This document shows, one piece after another, positions 51,595 to 61,542 of a stretch of DNA of 64,000 nucleotides. Position 1 is the stretch's first letter, and every line of letters begins with the position of its first letter. This DNA is from Nocardia takedensis NBRC 100417 (GTDB taxonomy: Bacteria; Actinomycetota; Actinomycetes; Mycobacteriales; Mycobacteriaceae): contig NZ_BAGG01000261.1 in assembly GCF_000308695.1 (NCBI RefSeq), positions 1-64,000 of the forward strand. Reading direction: 5' to 3'. A program made the translations under genes and the position numbers. Under the pieces are notes generated by a model. It was not told the DNA's origin. It searched no databases and worked only from the letters and a program-made list of their open reading frames with translations.

Positions 51595-53946
51595 TCATTC
51601 GATGCGCCAATCCGGTTGCCTGCCTGCGAGATGGGCGGCGAAGCCTTCGGAAGGGTCGCGGCGGGCGATGATCTCGTCCGCCAGGGCGGCGTTGCGCTGT
51701 TCCGGATCGGCGGCGGAGGCGGGGTCGAGGAAGGCCAGGGCGGCGCGCAGGGCGATCGGTGAGCGGGCGACGATGTCGGCGGCGACCTGCCGGGCCAGGT
51801 CGAGGGCCTTGCCGCGCGGCGCTTCCCGCGCGACGAGTCCGGCGGCGAGCGCTTCGGCGCGGTCGATCCGCCTGCCGGACAGGATCATGTCGTTGGCCAG
51901 CGCGACGCCCGCCAGGCGGGGCAGGTGGATGAGGACGTCGACGTGGGGTGGGAGTCCGAGCGCGGGTTCGGTGACGGCGAAACTGGCGCGGTCGTCGGCG
52001 ACGACGAGATCGCAGGTGAGCGCGAGGGCCAGGCCCGCGCCTTCGGCGGGTCCGTTCACGGCGGCGATCATCGGTTTGGTGCGCGACCGGATCGGCGCGC
52101 CCGCCCACTCCCCCGCGCGCGGCGCGAAAAGAATCTGCAACGGGGAGCGGACGTCGCCGAGATCCATTCCCAGGCAGAAGGTCCGCTCGCCCGCGCCTGC
52201 GAGGATCGCCACCCAGAGGTCGTCGTCGGCGTCGAAGGCAGCCAGGATCTCGTCCAGTTCGCGACGGGCGTTGTCGTGCAGGGTGTTTCCCGCCTCGGCG
52301 CGGTCGATGAGCACTTCGAGGATGTGGTCGGACGCGGTGACCCGGAAGCTGTCGTAGTCGGCGCGCAGGGCGGGCGCTGAGCCGTTCGCGGGGCGGGTGC
52401 GGGTGGCGCGGTTGCCCGCGTCGGTGGAGCGGACGAAGACGCGCTGCCCGATGGGTTGGTCGTGTTCGGTCAGCAGTGTGGTCAGGGCGTCGTCGGGATT
52501 CGCGACGAAGCGGCGGCCGTCGGCGAGTCGGCCGATGACGATGCCGCGGGCGGCGCCGTCGCGCGCGAATTCGACCACGTGGGTCTCGATCACGCCCCAC
52601 CCGTCGGCGCGGTGGGCGACGGGAACGGTGGGCGCGGCGGCCAGTTCCGCCTGGAGTGCGGAGGTGTCGCTGTCGCGCCAGGCTTTCGGCGTGGTGGAGT
52701 AGACGCCGACCGAATGTTTGCTCAGCACACCGCCGTTGCCCGCGACCAGCCCGAAACTGCCCGGATGCGCGCGCAGGCGGCGCGCGGTCTCGGCGATGGC
52801 GTGGGTGCTGTAGTTGTTGCCGGGGCCGCCGAAGAAGGGCAGGCCGCCGGTGACGGTGAGGCCGCGCGGGTCGTCCGGGGCCAACTCGAGACCGTCGCAC
52901 AGGTTGAGGACGGCGATCGGGAAGCAACTGTAGAGGTCGAGGGTGGTCAGGTCGGACAGGGCGATGTCGGCCATGTCGAGGCCGTGGCGCACGGCGGCGA
53001 CGGCGGCGGGGCTGCGATCCAGGTCCGGGCGGTCGAGCAGGCCCAGTTCGGCGAGGTCGGCGTGGCCGTGCAGGAAGACCATCCGGTCGGCGGGGATGCC
53101 CAGGCTCCGGGCGGCGCCGAGCGAGGTGAGCAGCAGGGCCGCCGCCTGGTTGACCTGGTCGCGGGCGACGAGGAACCGTGGATAGACGTCGGTGACCAGG
53201 CGGTTGCGGTCGTCGACCCGGACCAGTTCCTCGCGGGAGCGTTCGGTGGGGGCGGCGGCGTGCGGGTTGCGGGCGGCGACGGCGGTGAACGGCTCGAACA
53301 GCGCGCCCATGGTGGTGGCGTAGTCGGCGCGGGAGACGCCGAGTCGCGCGCGCCGGGCGTTCTCCATCGCGGAGTAGACCACCACCGGGTCCACCAGGTT
53401 GTGTCGGGCCGCGTAGGCGGTGGTCAGGCCCTTGACCGCGTAGCCGCGATCCTCGAGTCCGCCGGGGTGGCGCTCGGTCAGATCGGGGCGTTCCTCGCGT
53501 GGGCGGCCCGCCAGGTGACGGACGGTCGAGATGGTCTCCGCGCCCGCGATCACCGCGGCTTCGCAACGTCCCGCGGCGATGTCGCGGCTCAGTTCGTTGA
53601 GCAGTTGCTGGGGGCTCTGGCCGCCGGTCGGTCCGAGGACGGCTCGGCGCGGGTCGATGCCGAGACGGGAAGCGATCGCGCGGGGCACGTTGTCGGGCGC
53701 GCCGAGCGCGGCGAACGCGTAGGGGCTGGAGTCGTCGAAGGCGCGGACCGCCGCGAAGGTGTCGACGATCGCGGCCAGGGCGTCGAGGTCGCCGCCGCTG
53801 TCGGCGAACGCGGCGCGCACGGCCTCGGCCGCCAGGTCGGCCGCCGACAGCGCCCGGTAGCCGGGCTCACCGAGGCGTTCGGAAGCCTGACCGACTCCCA
53901 CCAGCACCGGTGTGTGCGGGGATAGGCCGGCCGAATCCTCTGACAT
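51595..53946 (-). CDS. Fusion of thiolase-like protein and enoyl-CoA hydratase
   Basis: 783 residues from ATG 53946 (GAAAGAGG upstream). Residues 1 to about 500 are a thiolase-fold protein of the SCP2/acetyl-CoA acetyltransferase-like type (VLVGVGQASERLGEPGY, ...VIAGAETI, GLPFFGGPGNNYSTHAIAE); where thiolases have the acylated Cys it reads PTGGQSPQQLL, so no nucleophile. Residues of about 525-783 are a crotonase (VAILAGAGERTFCLGMDL, VNGPAEGAGLALALTCDLV, EPALGLPPHVD). Both parts are in one continuous frame. Probably a lipid or sterol side-chain enzyme. Confidence 0.85.
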   Translation of the reverse strand: MSEDSAGLSPHTPVLVGVGQASERLGEPGYRALSAADLAAEAVRAAFADSGGDLDALAAIVDTFAAVRAFDDSSPYAFAALGAPDNVPRAIASRLGIDPRRAVLGPTGGQSPQQLLNELSRDIAAGRCEAAVIAGAETISTVRHLAGRPREERPDLTERHPGGLEDRGYAVKGLTTAYAARHNLVDPVVVYSAMENARRARLGVSRADYATTMGALFEPFTAVAARNPHAAAPTERSREELVRVDDRNRLVTDVYPRFLVARDQVNQAAALLLTSLGAARSLGIPADRMVFLHGHADLAELGLLDRPDLDRSPAAVAAVRHGLDMADIALSDLTTLDLYSCFPIAVLNLCDGLELAPDDPRGLTVTGGLPFFGGPGNNYSTHAIAETARRLRAHPGSFGLVAGNGGVLSKHSVGVYSTTPKAWRDSDTSALQAELAAAPTVPVAHRADGWGVIETHVVEFARDGAARGIVIGRLADGRRFVANPDDALTTLLTEHDQPIGQRVFVRSTDAGNRATRTRPANGSAPALRADYDSFRVTASDHILEVLIDRAEAGNTLHDNARRELDEILAAFDADDDLWVAILAGAGERTFCLGMDLGDVRSPLQILFAPRAGEWAGAPIRSRTKPMIAAVNGPAEGAGLALALTCDLVVADDRASFAVTEPALGLPPHVDVLIHLPRLAGVALANDMILSGRRIDRAEALAAGLVAREAPRGKALDLARQVAADIVARSPIALRAALAFLDPASAADPEQRNAALADEIIARRDPSEGFAAHLAGRQPDWRIE

Positions 53947-54192
53947 TGCTGCGCGCCTCTTTCGCTCGCGACGATCCCCGCCGCGGCGCACCGACCGCCG
54001 AAACCGCACGCGCGGGTGATTCGACGCTCGACGGCACCCGGCATCGAGATACCTGTTTGGACATCTGTCCTGGACCGTAGCACGGAGATCCTGCCGTCAA
54101 GCGGGGTTTCGATTCATCACGGGGGGGGAGGTGGCCGACCGATCACGGACGCGGGTCGGGGCGGCCGAGCAGGGGAGGTCTCGCGCTCCGGC

Positions 54193-55548
54193 TCAGTCGA
54201 ACGACGCCTCGGTGGCGCGCCCACGCCGTAACCCCGCGAGTTCGGCGATCCGCGCCCAGGTCAGCGGTGGTTGGGCGGGGCGGACATCCGGCCTTTCCCT
54301 GGGCACGCGGACGCGGAGAGCGCCCGGCGTGATGACGCAGCGGACCGGGGTGTCGAGTTCCAGTGATTCGCCGTCGACGCCGACCGGGATGGTCGGGGTG
54401 TCGGCCTCGATGGTGACGGTGGTCGCCGCGTGCTGGGTCAGGCCGCGGGTGCGGGTGCTGCGGAGCAGGCCGACCGCCGCCGCGGCGTTGGGGACCTGCA
54501 CGGTGACGACGCCGAGGACGCCGAGGTCCAGGCGCGCGCGGCGGCTGAGACCGGCGAGGTCGCCGGTGCCGTAGGGGTTGTTGCTCACCAGGATCGCTTG
54601 CGGGCCAGGGATTTCGGTGTCGCCGATGCGCGCGGTGAGGGTGGCGCCGGTCTGTTCGGAGAGCAGGTCGGGCAGCAGGCGCAGGACGGTGGCGGTCTTG
54701 TCGTCGCGGTAGGCGGGGTCGCGCACGATCTCGGCGTAGACGCCGAAGGAGGCGTTGTTGACAAAGGGTCGGCCGTTGATCGAGGCGAGGTCGACGCGCA
54801 GTTCGACGCCGTCGGTGAGAGCCGACAGCGACGCGGCGGGGTCGGCGCGGTCCAGTCCGAGGTCCATGGCGAAGTGGTTGCGGGTGCCCGCGCTGATCAC
54901 CAGGAACGGCAGGTCGTGTTCGGCGGCCACGCCCGCCACCAGCGCCTGGGTGCCGTCGCCGCCCGCCACGCCGAGCAGGTCCGCGCCGCGGTCGACCGCC
55001 TCGCGCGCGACGGCCTCGACATCGATGGTCTCGGCCCCTTCGAGCAGGAAGACCTCCGCGCCCAGCGCTTCGGCCCGGCGACGCAGGTCGAACTTCTCGA
55101 CCTTGCCGCCGCCGGAGTGCGGGTTCATGATCAGGAACGGTCGCTTCGCCGGGGCGGCGGGATGTTCGACCGCCGGTGTCGCGAGGGCGGGTTCGGTGAC
55201 CGCCCGACGCGCGCAGGCGAGCGCGAGCAGTGCCAGGGCGAGCGAGATCAGCACCACCCACAGCAGATTCGCGCGAATGAACATCGCGGCGGCGGCGAGG
55301 GGCGCGATCACGACCGCGCACACGGCCAGCCAGCGTCGCGGCCCGTGATGGGCCAACGTCCAGTACAGGGCGGCGACGGTGACCGCGACGCCGCCGATGC
55401 CGACGATCAGCAGGCCGAGCGTGCCGCGCAGACCCGCGGCGACCACCGGGATCGCCACCGCGCCCACGACGCACAGCAACGCCGCGCGCGCCCACCAGGT
55501 CCGTGCGGCGGAGACGGGTCGGCGGTCGGTGTCGGGTGTCTCGGTCAT
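54193..55548 (-). CDS. Diacylglycerol kinase-family lipid kinase with N-terminal membrane domain
   Basis: 451 residues, ATGA overlap with the SulP gene. First 120 residues hold three or four membrane segments (AALLCVVGAVAIPVVAAGL, GTLGLLIVGIGGVAVTVAALYW, LWVVLISLALALLALAC). The kinase domain follows: FLIMNPHSGGGKVEKF, VAGGDGTQALVAG and SAGTRNHFAMDLGL. It should phosphorylate diacylglycerol or a related lipid at the membrane. Confidence 0.85.
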   Translation of the reverse strand: MTETPDTDRRPVSAARTWWARAALLCVVGAVAIPVVAAGLRGTLGLLIVGIGGVAVTVAALYWTLAHHGPRRWLAVCAVVIAPLAAAAMFIRANLLWVVLISLALALLALACARRAVTEPALATPAVEHPAAPAKRPFLIMNPHSGGGKVEKFDLRRRAEALGAEVFLLEGAETIDVEAVAREAVDRGADLLGVAGGDGTQALVAGVAAEHDLPFLVISAGTRNHFAMDLGLDRADPAASLSALTDGVELRVDLASINGRPFVNNASFGVYAEIVRDPAYRDDKTATVLRLLPDLLSEQTGATLTARIGDTEIPGPQAILVSNNPYGTGDLAGLSRRARLDLGVLGVVTVQVPNAAAAVGLLRSTRTRGLTQHAATTVTIEADTPTIPVGVDGESLELDTPVRCVITPGALRVRVPRERPDVRPAQPPLTWARIAELAGLRRGRATEASFD

Positions 55549-57263
55549 CGGTTCTCGTCTCCTCGGTGTTCCGGCGCGGCATCGTGGCGGTGCTCGAATG
55601 CCTCGACCGCGGCTTCGACGGTGGGGAAGAAATGCCCCGCGTCGAAACGGTCGCCGAGGCCGAAACGGATCAGACTGTCCTTGATGGGGCCTTTCATCTC
55701 CGCGAACGCCAACCGGATGCCCCGGCCCTCCAGATAGGTGTCGAGGTCGACGAGTTCGTCGACGGCGGTGGTGTCCAATCCCGTGATGGGTTCGGCGGCG
55801 ATGACCACCCATTCGGTCGGCGTGGGCGCGCGGTCGACCACCGAACGGACGTAGGAGTCGAAGATCTCGCCGTTGGCGAAGAACAGCGGCGCGTCGAAAC
55901 GCACCAGCACCAGACCGGGAATCCGCTGTCCGTCGGGATGGCGTTCGATGTCGTGGAATCCGGCGCGTTCGGGGGTGCGCACCAGTTCCGCGCGGTGCGG
56001 TTGCCAGGCCCGCGCGATCACGGCCACGAACGACAAGCCGATGGCGACCAGGATCCCTTGCAGCACACCGACCAGCGCGACACCGAGGAACGCCGCGACC
56101 GCGAGTCCGAATTCGACACGGCTCATCCGCCACAGGCGCACGACTCCGCGCACGTCGACCAGTGCGGTGGCCGCGACGATGACGACCGCGCCCAGCGCCG
56201 CGTCCGGCAGGTAGGCGGTCACGCCGGGGGCGACCAGGACGAACACCAGCACGGCCAGCGCGCCGACGACACCGGCCACCTGCGTGTGCGCGCCGCTCTG
56301 TTCGGCGACGGGCGTGCGTGATCCGCTCGCCGAGATCGGGAACCCGCCGAACAGTCCGCTCGCCACGTTGGCGACGCCGATCGCTTTCATCTCGGTGCTG
56401 CCGTCGACGTTCTCGCCGCGGCGCGCGGCGAAGGTGCGGGACAGGACTCCGGTGTCGGCGAAGGCGATCAGCGCGATGCCCGCGGCGGGGCCGACCAGTC
56501 GCCCGACCTCGCCCCAGTCCACCCCGCCGAAGGAGGGCAGCGGCACTCCGCTGGGCAGCGCGCCGACCATGCCGATGGCGTCGGACCAGCCCGCCGCCGC
56601 CACGAGCGCGGTGGCCGCGACGACCGCGACCAGCACGCCGGGGATCATCGGCAGCCACCACCGCAACCCCACGATGACCAGCAGGGAACCCAGGCCGATC
56701 GCGGCGGCGAGGGGAACGATCTCACCGGCCGCGAGCGCCCGGCCGATCGCGGCGATCTCGCCGAGCAGGCCGGACGCGTCGACGGAGAAGCCGAGCAGTT
56801 TCGGCAATTGCCCGATGAGCACGACCAGCGCGATCGCGTTGAGATAGCCGAGACGGATCGGCTTGGACAGCAACTCGGTGACGAATCCGAGGTTCAGGAA
56901 ACCGCCGAGCAACAGGATCGCGCCGACCAGCAGCGCGAGCACACCGGCCAGCGCGAGCGCGGAGTCCGGGTCGTCGGCCACGGCCAGCGGCAACACGGCG
57001 GCGGCCACCAGCGGCGCGAGCGAGGAATCCGGTCCCAGCACCAGGATCTTCGACGGCCCGCACAGGGCGTAGGCGAGTAGGGGGGCGATGGTGGCGTAGA
57101 GGCCGGCGTAGGCGGGCAGACCCGCCGCCTCGGCGTAACCCATGCCTGCCGGGATGAGCAGGGCGGTCAGGACCAGACCGGCGGTGATGTCCTCGCGCAG
57201 CCACCGTCGTCGGTAGGCGCGCACTGTCACGACGCCGGGCAGTCGACTCCACGCCGCGCGCAC
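55545..57263 (-). CDS. SulP-family anion transporter with STAS domain
   Basis: 572 residues. About 10-12 membrane segments, with the SulP signature in LVLTALLIPAGMGYAEAAGLPAYAGLYATI, and a C-terminal STAS domain (VLVRFDAPLFFANGEIF...). Transports sulfate, bicarbonate or a similar anion. Coupled by overlap to the lipid kinase gene, a combination seen in other actinobacteria but unexplained. Confidence 0.9.
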   Translation of the reverse strand: MRAAWSRLPGVVTVRAYRRRWLREDITAGLVLTALLIPAGMGYAEAAGLPAYAGLYATIAPLLAYALCGPSKILVLGPDSSLAPLVAAAVLPLAVADDPDSALALAGVLALLVGAILLLGGFLNLGFVTELLSKPIRLGYLNAIALVVLIGQLPKLLGFSVDASGLLGEIAAIGRALAAGEIVPLAAAIGLGSLLVIVGLRWWLPMIPGVLVAVVAATALVAAAGWSDAIGMVGALPSGVPLPSFGGVDWGEVGRLVGPAAGIALIAFADTGVLSRTFAARRGENVDGSTEMKAIGVANVASGLFGGFPISASGSRTPVAEQSGAHTQVAGVVGALAVLVFVLVAPGVTAYLPDAALGAVVIVAATALVDVRGVVRLWRMSRVEFGLAVAAFLGVALVGVLQGILVAIGLSFVAVIARAWQPHRAELVRTPERAGFHDIERHPDGQRIPGLVLVRFDAPLFFANGEIFDSYVRSVVDRAPTPTEWVVIAAEPITGLDTTAVDELVDLDTYLEGRGIRLAFAEMKGPIKDSLIRFGLGDRFDAGHFFPTVEAAVEAFEHRHDAAPEHRGDENR

Positions 57264-57454
57264 GGCTCGTCAGCTCCGGGCCGCGCGCCGGAAGGGGATC
57301 GCCGCGATGTCGGGCAGGACCACGTCGTCCAGTGTGGGAGGGGTCGGTCGCGGCAACCTCACCCGGATGAGGTGAAGCCGATTCCCGGTCGCGAGGGTGA
57401 GGATCGGCGGACCCGAGCGGCCGAACACGGCCGCACCCGACGCGGAGGACCGGC

Positions 57455-58309
57455 GTGGGCAAGAAATCGCACCGAGACGACGACCGCGGTTCGCGCACGG
57501 GCGAGTTGCTCGATCCCGCCGGGTCCGCGGCCGCCGAACCGATGAAGAACAAGCGGTATCGGCGGTTGTTGCGGCCGTTGCAGGGTGAGCTCGTCGCCGT
57601 GCAGGAATGGGCGAAATCGACCGGCGCGCGGGTGTGCGTGCTGTTCGAGGGACGCGACACCGCGGGCAAGGGCGGGGTGATCAAGGCGATCACCGAGCGC
57701 GTCAGCCCGCGGGTGTTCCGGGTGGTGGCGCTGCCCGCTCCGACCGAACGCGAACAGTCGCAGATGTATATCCAGCGGTATCTGCCGCATCTGCCCGCGG
57801 CCGGGGAGATCGTCGTGTTCGACCGCAGTTGGTACAACCGGGCGGGCGTCGAGCGGGTGATGGGGTTCTGCACCGAGGAGGAGGCCCAGCGTTTCCTGGA
57901 ACTGATCCCGGCGGTGGAACGCGCCATCGTCGATTCCGGGGTGATCATGGTCAAGTACTGGCTCGAGGTCAGCGAGGAGCAGCAGACGCTACGGATGCAG
58001 AGCCGCATCGACGACCCGCGCAAGGTGTGGAAGCTCTCGGACCTCGATCTCGAGTCCTACAGCCGCTGGTACGACTATTCGAGCGCCCGCGACGAGATGT
58101 TCCACTACACCGACACCGGGTGGGCCCCGTGGTTCATCACCTCCAACGACGACAAGAAGCGCGGGCGGCTCAACATCATCAGCCACCTGCTCGACCGGAT
58201 CCCCTACCGTCCGCTCGAACACCGCGAGGTGCGCCTGCCCGACCGCCAGGCCCCCGGCGACTACCGCGATCCCACCCAGCCGCTGCACTGGATCCCGACC
58301 CCGTACTGA
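57455..58309 (+). CDS. ppk2: Polyphosphate kinase 2
   Basis: 284 residues, GTG 57455. Walker A FEGRDTAGKGG (about residues 65-75) and Walker B VFDRSWYNRAGVE, with the lid motif RIDDPRKVWKLSDLDLESY, all diagnostic of PPK2. It transfers phosphate between polyphosphate and nucleotides. A one-domain form. 28 nt upstream of the P-type ATPase gene, so co-transcribed; it may link polyphosphate to ion homeostasis or stress. Confidence 0.93.
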   Translation: MGKKSHRDDDRGSRTGELLDPAGSAAAEPMKNKRYRRLLRPLQGELVAVQEWAKSTGARVCVLFEGRDTAGKGGVIKAITERVSPRVFRVVALPAPTEREQSQMYIQRYLPHLPAAGEIVVFDRSWYNRAGVERVMGFCTEEEAQRFLELIPAVERAIVDSGVIMVKYWLEVSEEQQTLRMQSRIDDPRKVWKLSDLDLESYSRWYDYSSARDEMFHYTDTGWAPWFITSNDDKKRGRLNIISHLLDRIPYRPLEHREVRLPDRQAPGDYRDPTQPLHWIPTPY

Positions 58310-58337
58310 GTCGGCGTTCGAAAGGACGGCATCGGCC

Positions 58338-61124
58338 ATGACCTCCACGCACGCGCCCGAGGGCGACGCGCCCGCCCCGAACGGTCCGCGGCCGGAACGG
58401 TGGTTCGACCGGGACGCGGCCGCGGTCGTGTCCGCGCTCGGCTCCGACGCCGCGAACGGTCTGAGCGCGGCGCGGGTCCGTGACCGTCGACAGCGCTACG
58501 GCCCCAACGCGATCGCCGCCGAACCCGCCCCGGCGACCTTCGCCCTCGCCCTGGGGCAGGTCGAGGATCTGATGAATCTGATGCTGATCGCGGTCGCGGT
58601 GGTCAGCCTCGTCATCGGCGAGATCTCCACCGCGATCGTGGTCGCCTTCCTGGTGGCCCTCAACGTGGTGCTGGGGACGCGCCAGGAGATCAAGGCGCGG
58701 GCCAGCGTGGACGCGCTCGCCCGCATGCAGACCCCGCAGGCCCGCGTCGTGCGCGAGGGCGCCCTGCGCCAGATCGATGCCACCGACCTGGTTCCCGGCG
58801 ACATCGTGCGCCTCGAGGCGGGCGACGTCGTCCCCGCCGACGGCCGGTTGCTCGAGTCGGCGACGCTCGAGACCCAGGAGGCCGCGCTCACCGGCGAGAG
58901 CGCCCCCGTCGCGAAGGACCCCGCCACGCTCGCCGGTGCGGACATCGGGTTGGGCGACCGCACCGACATGGTCTTCCAGAACACCTCGGTCACGCGCGGC
59001 ACCGCGATGATGGTGGTCACCGAGACCGGCATGGTCACCCAGATGGGGCGCATCGCCTCGATGCTGTCGGCGGTCACCCCGCGCAAATCGCCGCTGCAAC
59101 GCGAACTCGACTCGCTGACAAAGGTTCTGGGCGCGATCGCCTGGGCGGCGGTGGGCGTGATCGTGGTCATCGGCGTCCTGCGCGGCGAGGAGTGGCAGAC
59201 CTTGCTGCTGCTGGGCATCTCGATGGGCATCTCCGCGATCCCCACCGGTCTGCCCACGTTCGTGCAGGCGATGCTGGCCTACGGCGCGCGCCGCCTGGCG
59301 GAGGCGAAAGCGGTGGTGAAGAACCTGACCGACGTCGAAACCCTCGGCGCGACCAGCGCGATCAACTCCGACAAGACCGGCACCCTGACCATGAACCAGA
59401 TGACGGTGCGGTCGCTGTACTTCCACGGACAGTGGTACACCGTCGAGGGCGAGGGCTACCGCAAGACGGGGGCGATCACGGCCGCCGCAGGCGCTCCCCC
59501 GGCGGATTTCACCCTGCTCGCCTACGGTCTGTGTCTGGACAGCGACGCCACCGTCAGCGACGGCGGCGAGGTCGTCGGCGATCCCACCGAGGCCGCGCTG
59601 GTCGTGCTGGCCGCAAAACTCGGCGTCGACGCGCCGCTGACCCGTCGCGCCTATCCGCGCGTCGCGGCGGTGCCGTTCGACTCCGCCTACAAGTTCATGG
59701 CCACCTTCCATCACCTGCGCGTCGACGACGCCGACCACCTGGTCGAGGTGGTCAAGGGCGCGCCGGACATCGTGCTGGCGCGCTGCGCGACGGCCTTCCT
59801 CCCGGGGCGGCGGGCCGTGCCGATCGCCGAAGTCGGCGACGACATCACCGAGGCCATCCGCGCGATGACGGAGAAGGGCCTGCGGGTGCTGGCTTTCGCC
59901 GCCCGCGTCCTGGACGGACAGGACGACGCGGTGCGCGCGGACCCGATGTCCTTCGTCGCGGACCTGACCTTCGTCGGCATGGTCGGCATCATCGACCCCC
60001 TGCGCCCGGAAGCGGTGGAGGCGGTCCGCACCGCCCACGAGGCGGGCATCGAGGTCAGGATGATCACCGGCGACCACGCCGTCACCGCCTCGGCCATCGG
60101 CGCGGAACTCGGCCTCGGTCCCGGCGCGATCAGCGGGACCGAACTGCACGCCCTCTCCGACGCCGAACTGACCGCGCGCCTGCCGGACCTGCACGTCTTC
60201 GGGCGGGTGACGCCGCAGGACAAACTTCGACTGGCCGACCTCATGCAACGCCAGGGCGCGGTGGTCGCCATGACCGGCGATGCCGTCAACGACGCCGCCG
60301 CGTTGAAGAAGGCCGATATCGGGGTGGCGATGGGTTCGGGCAGCGAGGTCACCAAACAGGCGGGCAAGATGGTGCTCACCGACGACAACTTCGGGACGCT
60401 CATCACCGCGATCCGACTCGGCCGCGACATCTACGACAAGATCGTCACCTACATCCGCTACCAGATGTCGAAACTGTTCTCGCTGGTCCTGCTGTTCCTG
60501 GTCGCGAGCATCTTCGACATCAACGACGGCGTCGCGCTCACCCCGCTGATGGTGCTGTTCCAGCATTTCTTCATCACCCTGTTCCCGGTGGCGGTGATCA
60601 TGCTGGACCCGCCCGCGCCGAATCTGATGCGCCAACCGCCGCGCGATCCGGCCGAACCCATCGCCAACCGGATCGCGTTCCTCCAGTGGCTCGGATACGG
60701 CGTGCTGCAATTCGCCGTCACCTTGGCGGCCATGCTGCTCGCGCCGGGCGAGATGAGCACGAGTGTGGCCAACGTGCCGATGACGATGGCGTTCGTGGTG
60801 CTGTCGCTCGGGTCGGTCCTGAGCGGGCTGGCCCTGCGTCGCGAACCCGAATCCGGTTTCGCGGCACCGATTCTGGGCGCGCTGAAGATCCTGTCGATTC
60901 CGGTGGTCGTCACCGTCTGCGCGGTCGAACTGGGGTTCCTCCAGGATCTGCTCATGACGACCTCCTTGACCGGGGCGCAGTGGTCGGCGTGTCTCGGGTG
61001 GTCGCTGCTGGTGCCGATCGTCATCGAAGCGGAGAAGGCGATGCGGCGCGCGCGGCACGCGGTCGCGAACGCCCCCATCCCGACTTCTCGGGCGGTGGAC
61101 CCGTCGCGGGCGCGGGTGCGGTGA
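58338..61124 (+). CDS. P2-type cation-transporting ATPase
   Basis: 928 residues. TGES actuator loop (ALTGESAPVAKD), phosphorylation site SDKTGTLTMNQ with Asp345, and hinge TGDAVNDAAALKKADIGVAMG (usual TGDGVND). Ten membrane segments expected. The M4 ion-binding motif, PEGLP in calcium pumps, reads IPTGLPTFVQ, so the key Glu is Thr; ion specificity is uncertain and may not be calcium. In operon with PPK2. Confidence 0.88.
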   Translation: MTSTHAPEGDAPAPNGPRPERWFDRDAAAVVSALGSDAANGLSAARVRDRRQRYGPNAIAAEPAPATFALALGQVEDLMNLMLIAVAVVSLVIGEISTAIVVAFLVALNVVLGTRQEIKARASVDALARMQTPQARVVREGALRQIDATDLVPGDIVRLEAGDVVPADGRLLESATLETQEAALTGESAPVAKDPATLAGADIGLGDRTDMVFQNTSVTRGTAMMVVTETGMVTQMGRIASMLSAVTPRKSPLQRELDSLTKVLGAIAWAAVGVIVVIGVLRGEEWQTLLLLGISMGISAIPTGLPTFVQAMLAYGARRLAEAKAVVKNLTDVETLGATSAINSDKTGTLTMNQMTVRSLYFHGQWYTVEGEGYRKTGAITAAAGAPPADFTLLAYGLCLDSDATVSDGGEVVGDPTEAALVVLAAKLGVDAPLTRRAYPRVAAVPFDSAYKFMATFHHLRVDDADHLVEVVKGAPDIVLARCATAFLPGRRAVPIAEVGDDITEAIRAMTEKGLRVLAFAARVLDGQDDAVRADPMSFVADLTFVGMVGIIDPLRPEAVEAVRTAHEAGIEVRMITGDHAVTASAIGAELGLGPGAISGTELHALSDAELTARLPDLHVFGRVTPQDKLRLADLMQRQGAVVAMTGDAVNDAAALKKADIGVAMGSGSEVTKQAGKMVLTDDNFGTLITAIRLGRDIYDKIVTYIRYQMSKLFSLVLLFLVASIFDINDGVALTPLMVLFQHFFITLFPVAVIMLDPPAPNLMRQPPRDPAEPIANRIAFLQWLGYGVLQFAVTLAAMLLAPGEMSTSVANVPMTMAFVVLSLGSVLSGLALRREPESGFAAPILGALKILSIPVVVTVCAVELGFLQDLLMTTSLTGAQWSACLGWSLLVPIVIEAEKAMRRARHAVANAPIPTSRAVDPSRARVR

Positions 61125-61192
61125 GGCCGTTCCTCCGCGCGCGACTCGCGGGGTCGTCCGCTTCGTCCGGCGGTCACACAGCACCCACCGGA

Positions 61193-61212
61193 TATGTCAG
61201 TGTATTGACATA
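61193..61212. promoter_or_regulatory. Perfect palindrome TATGTCA-GTGTAT-TGACATA
   Basis: 20-bp dyad 37 bp upstream of the AlkA-fragment start, framed by CACCC and GGGTG. Looks like a regulator binding site. It overlaps the -35/-10 region expected for the small gene; the gene it once served is now truncated. Confidence 0.6.
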
Positions 61213-61249
61213 GGGTGAGCGCGGATTCCGATCGGAGGAAGGAGCACCC

Positions 61250-61498
61250 ATGCCGAAGACGACCGCACGCACCGTCAGCCTCGCGCCCGCCGGACCGTTC
61301 TCGCTGGCCGCGTCGCTGGAATACCTGGAGACCTTCACCCCCGCCGCCCACCGAGGATCACACCGAGGGTTTCGGGGGTCGGCCGAGTACGGGCGGTGGC
61401 GGGCGCTGCTGCACCACTTCTACGAACCGTTCCCGGTGGTCGAGCATTTCGCGCCGGTCCTCGACGGTTTCGGCCCGCGAACGCCGGGTAGATCTTGA
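61250..61498 (+). pseudogene. Truncated AlkA-type DNA glycosylase fragment
   Basis: 82 residues with a strong ribosome site (GGAGGAAGGAG). Residues 1-35 (MPKTTARTVSLAPAGPFSL...LEYLETFTPAAH) match the N-terminus of DNA-3-methyladenine glycosylases, whose catalytic helix-hairpin-helix domain should follow over about 170 residues. Instead an unrelated 45-residue tail (YGRWRALLHHFYEPFPVVEHF...) leads to the stop. The catalytic domain is missing, so the gene is a remnant. Confidence 0.65.
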
Positions 61499-61542
61499 TT
61501 TTCCGGATCTAGACGAACGGTGAGCCGCGGTGCGGCGGGACG

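Noticed and set aside
54115..54135. Run of G residues as a special element
   Set aside because: A short homopolymer in an intergenic stretch without any partner structure.
58179..61184. 1001-residue open frame antisense to the P-type ATPase
   Set aside because: Composition (His, Arg, Asp, Gly rich) is that of a complementary frame in high-GC DNA; the plus-strand ATPase has all motifs.
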